Positions 60,638 through 64,000 of a stretch of 64,000 nt of DNA are shown in pieces. Source of the DNA: Paenibacillus sp. HB172176 (lineage in GTDB: Bacteria; Bacillota; Bacilli; Paenibacillales; Paenibacillaceae). The notes beneath the pieces were generated by a model that saw only the letters and a list, made by a program, of their open reading frames with translations, was not told the origin of the DNA and ran no database searches. The DNA lies in NCBI RefSeq assembly GCF_011947265.1, contig NZ_JAATHD010000004.1, positions 124,001 through 188,000 of the forward strand. The letters run 5' to 3'. Position numbers and translations under genes: made by a program. The first letter of the stretch is position 1; every line of letters starts with the position of its first letter.

Positions 60638-62110
60638 TTGGAAAATCGACCGCATGTAATCGTCATTATGGCCGATCAATTAAGAGAGGATGTTTTATCG
60701 CCTGAGGTTACGCCGCATATTTGCAAGCTTCTCACGGAAAGCTTTCGCTTTCAGCGCGCCTATTGCGCTTCGCCGCTTTGCGTGCCGGCGAGAGGCTCGT
60801 TCTTCACCGGGCGGTATCCGAACGAGACAGGCTGCGTCATCAATCCATGGACACCCGCGGAGAAAGCGCACGGGCTCGTGGCGTCCGGCACTCCGAATTT
60901 GTATCAGCATTTAGAGGACGACTGGGATAGCTGGCATGTAGGCAAGCAGCATTTCTTGACGGCTGACGGCATTGATCGCTTGGCGGATTCGAAAACCAAT
61001 TGGCGGAACAGCGAAGAAGAATATGGGCCTTTCTTACGCGAGCATGGCAAGCGCGCGCCGGGAGGAGAGCGGTTCCGGGGAATCGTTCCGGAAATGGCTT
61101 TCGGCACAACGACAAGATTGAAGAAGTATTCCATACCGACCACAGGCTGCTATGAGGAAGGCTTTGACTATTTCTTCGACGGCTTTATTCTGGATACGGC
61201 CTTGAAGGCGATTCGCGATCGGGACCGGAGTAAGCCGATGCTTCTAAATGCCATGTTCCTGGCACCGCATCCGCCGCTTGACATTCCGGAGCCTTGGTAC
61301 TCCAGATTCAATCGGGAGGAGATCGCTCTCCCGGACAATGTCGGGCGTTGGTCGGCCAAGCAATCGCCGTTGCAGCTTTATAATCTGACCGGGGCTGTAG
61401 GCAGTCGTTATTCGAGGGAAGACTGGCATGAAATCTGGAAGACCTATCTCGGACTCGTCTCGTTGCTCGATGATTGTGTAGGCCAAATGATCGATGAGCT
61501 GAAGAAACAAGGGATGTACGAGGACGCGCTCATTGTATTCACAAGCGATCATGGCGAAATGCTCGGTTCTCACGGATTATGGCAAAAAATGTGCATGTAC
61601 GAGGAGTCTGTACGCATTCCGCTCGGCTTCAAATTCCCGCAAGGTGATCACGACCAATATGGCGGTGGCAGCTCGGATGAACCGGTTAGCGCAATCGATG
61701 TGTTCCCAACGCTTTGCGACTATCTCGGAGCGCCCATTCCCGAATCGGTTACCGGGACATCGCTTATGGAAGTCATGAATGGCAGAGCGCGAGCAGCATC
61801 AGGAAATGTATTCATCCAATTCGACGGCAATGGAGCAAGAGGTAATTATCAACGATGCATCGTACAAGGCTCCGACAAATTGATCGTAGACTGGTTCAAG
61901 GATGAAATTTTTCTGGAGCTATACGATCTGTCGAACGATCCTATGGAACAGGATAATCGGATATTCGAAGAAAGTGAGCGAGAATTGATCGCGAGATTGT
62001 TGGATGATCTCAGCAATCATATGAAGCGGACGGGAGATTTGCTGCAACTGCCGCCGAATCTATATGATCGCTTTGTCGAGCAGTATGCCCCCTTCTATAA
62101 GGATAAATAA
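60638..62110 (+). CDS. Sulfatase, formylglycine type (second)
   Basis: This 490-residue sulfatase begins VIVIMADQLREDVL and carries Cys48-Val-Pro-Ala-Arg52 then GSFFTGRYPNETG, the CxPAR form of the formylglycine motif. FTSDHGEMLGSHGLWQK marks the metal site. The absence of a signal peptide implies a cytoplasmic role on imported sulfated oligosaccharides. TTG at 60638 after GTGGAGGG is chosen; the gene begins 17 nt behind the lyase gene, so both are probably one operon. It differs strongly from the sulfatase at 54440 and may attack another sulfate position. Confidence 0.9.
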   Translation: MENRPHVIVIMADQLREDVLSPEVTPHICKLLTESFRFQRAYCASPLCVPARGSFFTGRYPNETGCVINPWTPAEKAHGLVASGTPNLYQHLEDDWDSWHVGKQHFLTADGIDRLADSKTNWRNSEEEYGPFLREHGKRAPGGERFRGIVPEMAFGTTTRLKKYSIPTTGCYEEGFDYFFDGFILDTALKAIRDRDRSKPMLLNAMFLAPHPPLDIPEPWYSRFNREEIALPDNVGRWSAKQSPLQLYNLTGAVGSRYSREDWHEIWKTYLGLVSLLDDCVGQMIDELKKQGMYEDALIVFTSDHGEMLGSHGLWQKMCMYEESVRIPLGFKFPQGDHDQYGGGSSDEPVSAIDVFPTLCDYLGAPIPESVTGTSLMEVMNGRARAASGNVFIQFDGNGARGNYQRCIVQGSDKLIVDWFKDEIFLELYDLSNDPMEQDNRIFEESERELIARLLDDLSNHMKRTGDLLQLPPNLYDRFVEQYAPFYKDK

Positions 62111-62119
62111 AGCTTCCAT

Positions 62120-62161
62120 ACAGACAGGACCTTCGTCATTGCGGAGGTCCTGTCTGTTTTT
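62120..62161 (+). terminator. Rho-independent terminator after second sulfatase
   Basis: A perfect 13-bp stem (62120-62132 with 62145-62157) with a 12-nt loop is followed by TTTT. Confidence 0.88.
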
Positions 62162-62289
62162 GATGATCCTTTCGAAAAAAAGATGATTTACGAGGGCGGA
62201 TTGAATCCAGTAGTGTTAGAGCAGGATAGTAAAATGGATTACGGGTTCGACAAAATCGATATATCTCAAAATCGGGGGATGGGAGCATC

Positions 62290-64000
62290 ATGTCTAACAA
62301 AAAGTTACTTCTATTGCCGCGCAATAAAAGTGTGGCGCTAAAATGGTTTATTTCTTATTTAATCGTCCTTGTTATTCCTATTTTATTTGCGCTCTACCTG
62401 TATCATGATTCCGAGAAAATCGTCAGGGGACAGATGAACGAGTCGAGTGTAATGATATTGAAGGAGATGAAGGATACCTTTGATAATCAGTTGAATGAGA
62501 TGGGCAAGATTGCAACGCAAATCGCATTTAACCCCAAAGTGCAGATGATGGTTAGCAAACAAGCCTCTCTGACTCCTCGAGAGGAGTATATGTTGGTGGA
62601 GCTTCTGGATGATTTTAAGGTGTATAAGGCGGCTAACTCCACAGTCGAAGATTTTTTTGTTTACTTCCACCATCAGGATATAGTCGTTTCCTCCAATAAT
62701 AAATTTAGAACCAATCACCTGTCGATCTTCCTGGATGATTTGGACATCGATATGGAGGAGTGGGACGGGCTTGTCGGAAATTCAACGATGGAGGGTTACG
62801 GCGCGCTTGAGAAACCAGATGGAAGCAAGCTGGTATTCTACAAGCAAAGCTTGCCGTTCAGGCAGACAAAGGATCCTGATGTGACCATTGCCGCAGTGCT
62901 GGATAACAAGAGTATTCTGCAATATTTCGATTATTTCCACGATGAATATCAGGGGATTGTCTATATTCTGAATGATCAAGGCCGAACCTTATTGTCTTCT
63001 CAATCAGAGCCTCTTCCATTTGATGCTTCGCGTTTAACGTCGGAGGCTAATGGATTTCACTCGAATGAATATGTTGTATCGTATATTAAATCTACCAACA
63101 CGCCGTTCACTTACGTCATCGCGATTCCCGAAAGCGTATTCCAGCAGAAGCTGCACGCGATTAACAAAACCGCGATTGCCGCTCTGGTCCTGGCTATTAT
63201 TCTAGGGCTGCTCATGGTGTTATGGCTAGTGAGCAAGCAATATAAGCCAGTCCGCAGCATTATGTCCCAGTTATCGAAGAACAAACCAGTCAGTCATGCC
63301 AATACGGATAACGAGTGGGAAATGATCGAGTCGATGCTGGGCGAGACCTTGGAAGAAAATTCGACTGCGAATCAACGATTGCATCGTCAGAGAAAGGTTA
63401 TTGAATCGAATTTGCTCGAGCGAGTCATCAAGGGACGAATCGAAGGTCAAGAGATGCTGGAAGATATTCTTAGCGGGATGGATTTCGAAATGGCGTCAGA
63501 GGAATTTATGATTTTCATCATTTATATCGAAAACTACGAGCTTGACCTGGTCGGAGATCGAGAGGACGACGCCAGGGATTGGGATCTTGTTCGCCTAATT
63601 ATTAGCAATATTACGGAGGAGCTGCTGAATCCCGTATGTCGTCAAATCATGTTTGAGGTTGACGATCTCCTGGTCGGGCTGATTAATGTGCCTCCATCCC
63701 AAGAAGGCGTTATGAAGGATGACAGAGATCCTGTTATCGCCAAGCTGCGTGAGTCCCAGAAATTTATTCAAAATCGGTTCAACATTCAATACTCCGTTTC
63801 GTACAGCGGACTTCATCGAACGATTTCCAGTATCCCGAGTGCGTATGAAGAGGCGATGCAAGCGATGGAATACAAGTTTTTGCTGGGCACATCGCAAATG
63901 ATCGACTTCGAGAGCTTTAAGAAATCGGAGCCCGAGTATTTCTATTCGCTTGAGCAGGAGCAATGGCTCGTCAATTATATCAAGGCAGGCGATTATGAGA
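62290..64000 (+). CDS. Membrane AraC-type sensor regulator (3' truncated by window)
   Basis: The frame from ATG 62290 (GGGAG upstream) is open to the window end, over 570 residues. It has a first membrane helix (WFISYLIVLVIPILFALYLY), an extracellular Cache-like sensor and a second helix (AIAALVLAIILGLLMVLWLV). The cytoplasmic linker contains IESNLLERVIKGRI and AYEEAMQAMEYKFLLG. This is the layout of the protein at 21296, whose AraC DNA-binding domain is at the C-terminus; here that part is beyond the window. It probably controls the lyase/sulfatase cluster or genes further downstream. Confidence 0.88.
   Translation, partial: MSNKKLLLLPRNKSVALKWFISYLIVLVIPILFALYLYHDSEKIVRGQMNESSVMILKEMKDTFDNQLNEMGKIATQIAFNPKVQMMVSKQASLTPREEYMLVELLDDFKVYKAANSTVEDFFVYFHHQDIVVSSNNKFRTNHLSIFLDDLDIDMEEWDGLVGNSTMEGYGALEKPDGSKLVFYKQSLPFRQTKDPDVTIAAVLDNKSILQYFDYFHDEYQGIVYILNDQGRTLLSSQSEPLPFDASRLTSEANGFHSNEYVVSYIKSTNTPFTYVIAIPESVFQQKLHAINKTAIAALVLAIILGLLMVLWLVSKQYKPVRSIMSQLSKNKPVSHANTDNEWEMIESMLGETLEENSTANQRLHRQRKVIESNLLERVIKGRIEGQEMLEDILSGMDFEMASEEFMIFIIYIENYELDLVGDREDDARDWDLVRLIISNITEELLNPVCRQIMFEVDDLLVGLINVPPSQEGVMKDDRDPVIAKLRESQKFIQNRFNIQYSVSYSGLHRTISSIPSAYEEAMQAMEYKFLLGTSQMIDFESFKKSEPEYFYSLEQEQWLVNYIKAGDYE

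Overview
This window looks like a Paenibacillus-type chromosome (Bacillota, Paenibacillaceae). The clues are strong AGGAGG-type ribosome binding sites with many TTG and GTG starts, lipoprotein signals of Gram-positive type, numerous AraC-type regulators (YesM/YesN two-component pairs and membrane one-component sensors), LplB/YtcP-type sugar importers without their own ATPase, intergenic TAACGGACA-type repeats, and a cycloisomaltooligosaccharide (CI) synthesis gene pair typical of that genus. There are 39 intact or window-truncated protein genes and one gene remnant. I saw no rRNA, tRNA or CRISPR array.

Region 1 (1-28.5 kb) is a carbohydrate catabolic island. It holds two YesM/YesN-type systems (the first kinase is cut by the window start) and a first ABC importer (two permeases and a lipoprotein). 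An FAD oxidoreductase with an SLH-like tail follows, then a reverse-strand AraC regulator diverging from a GH2 enzyme, a TIM-barrel isomerase, a GH106-like enzyme and a GH105 unsaturated-glucuronyl hydrolase. The block ends with a membrane-bound AraC sensor, a second ABC importer and a second, nearly identical GH105. Together they suggest uptake of oligosaccharides and their breakdown in the cytoplasm, including unsaturated uronate-capped products left by a polysaccharide lyase.

Region 2 (28.8-35.2 kb) carries two paralogous DHA2 drug-efflux pumps on the reverse strand, a small conserved protein, an Rrf2 regulator paired with a CPYC-containing thioredoxin-reductase-like flavoprotein, and a cupin-AraC regulator. 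Region 3 (35.3-44.1 kb) is mainly an iron/siderophore locus. Four Fur-box-like palindromes precede two siderophore-binding lipoproteins, a Btr-like AraC/binding-protein fusion regulator and a siderophore-esterase-like hydrolase. Interleaved are a His-rich DUF4396 membrane protein, an ECF sigma factor with a membrane partner, a universal stress protein and a DUF4362 lipoprotein. No siderophore permease or ATPase is in the window.

Region 4 (44.2-46.3 kb) has a phosphoribosyltransferase-like protein and a GNAT acetyltransferase in AT-richer DNA, then a 46-bp tandem repeat. Region 5 (46.4-53.3 kb) is a two-gene operon for a secreted GH66 CI glucanotransferase and a secreted GH31 6-alpha-glucosyltransferase. 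The two enzymes could turn starch-type alpha-1,4-glucan into alpha-1,6-glucosyl chains and then cyclic isomaltooligosaccharides. Region 6 (53.4-64 kb) pairs a CE7 acetyl esterase with a sulfatase, and a very large secreted heparinase II/III-type protein with a second sulfatase, followed by a truncated AraC-type membrane sensor. This suggests depolymerisation of an acetylated and/or sulfated acidic polysaccharide.
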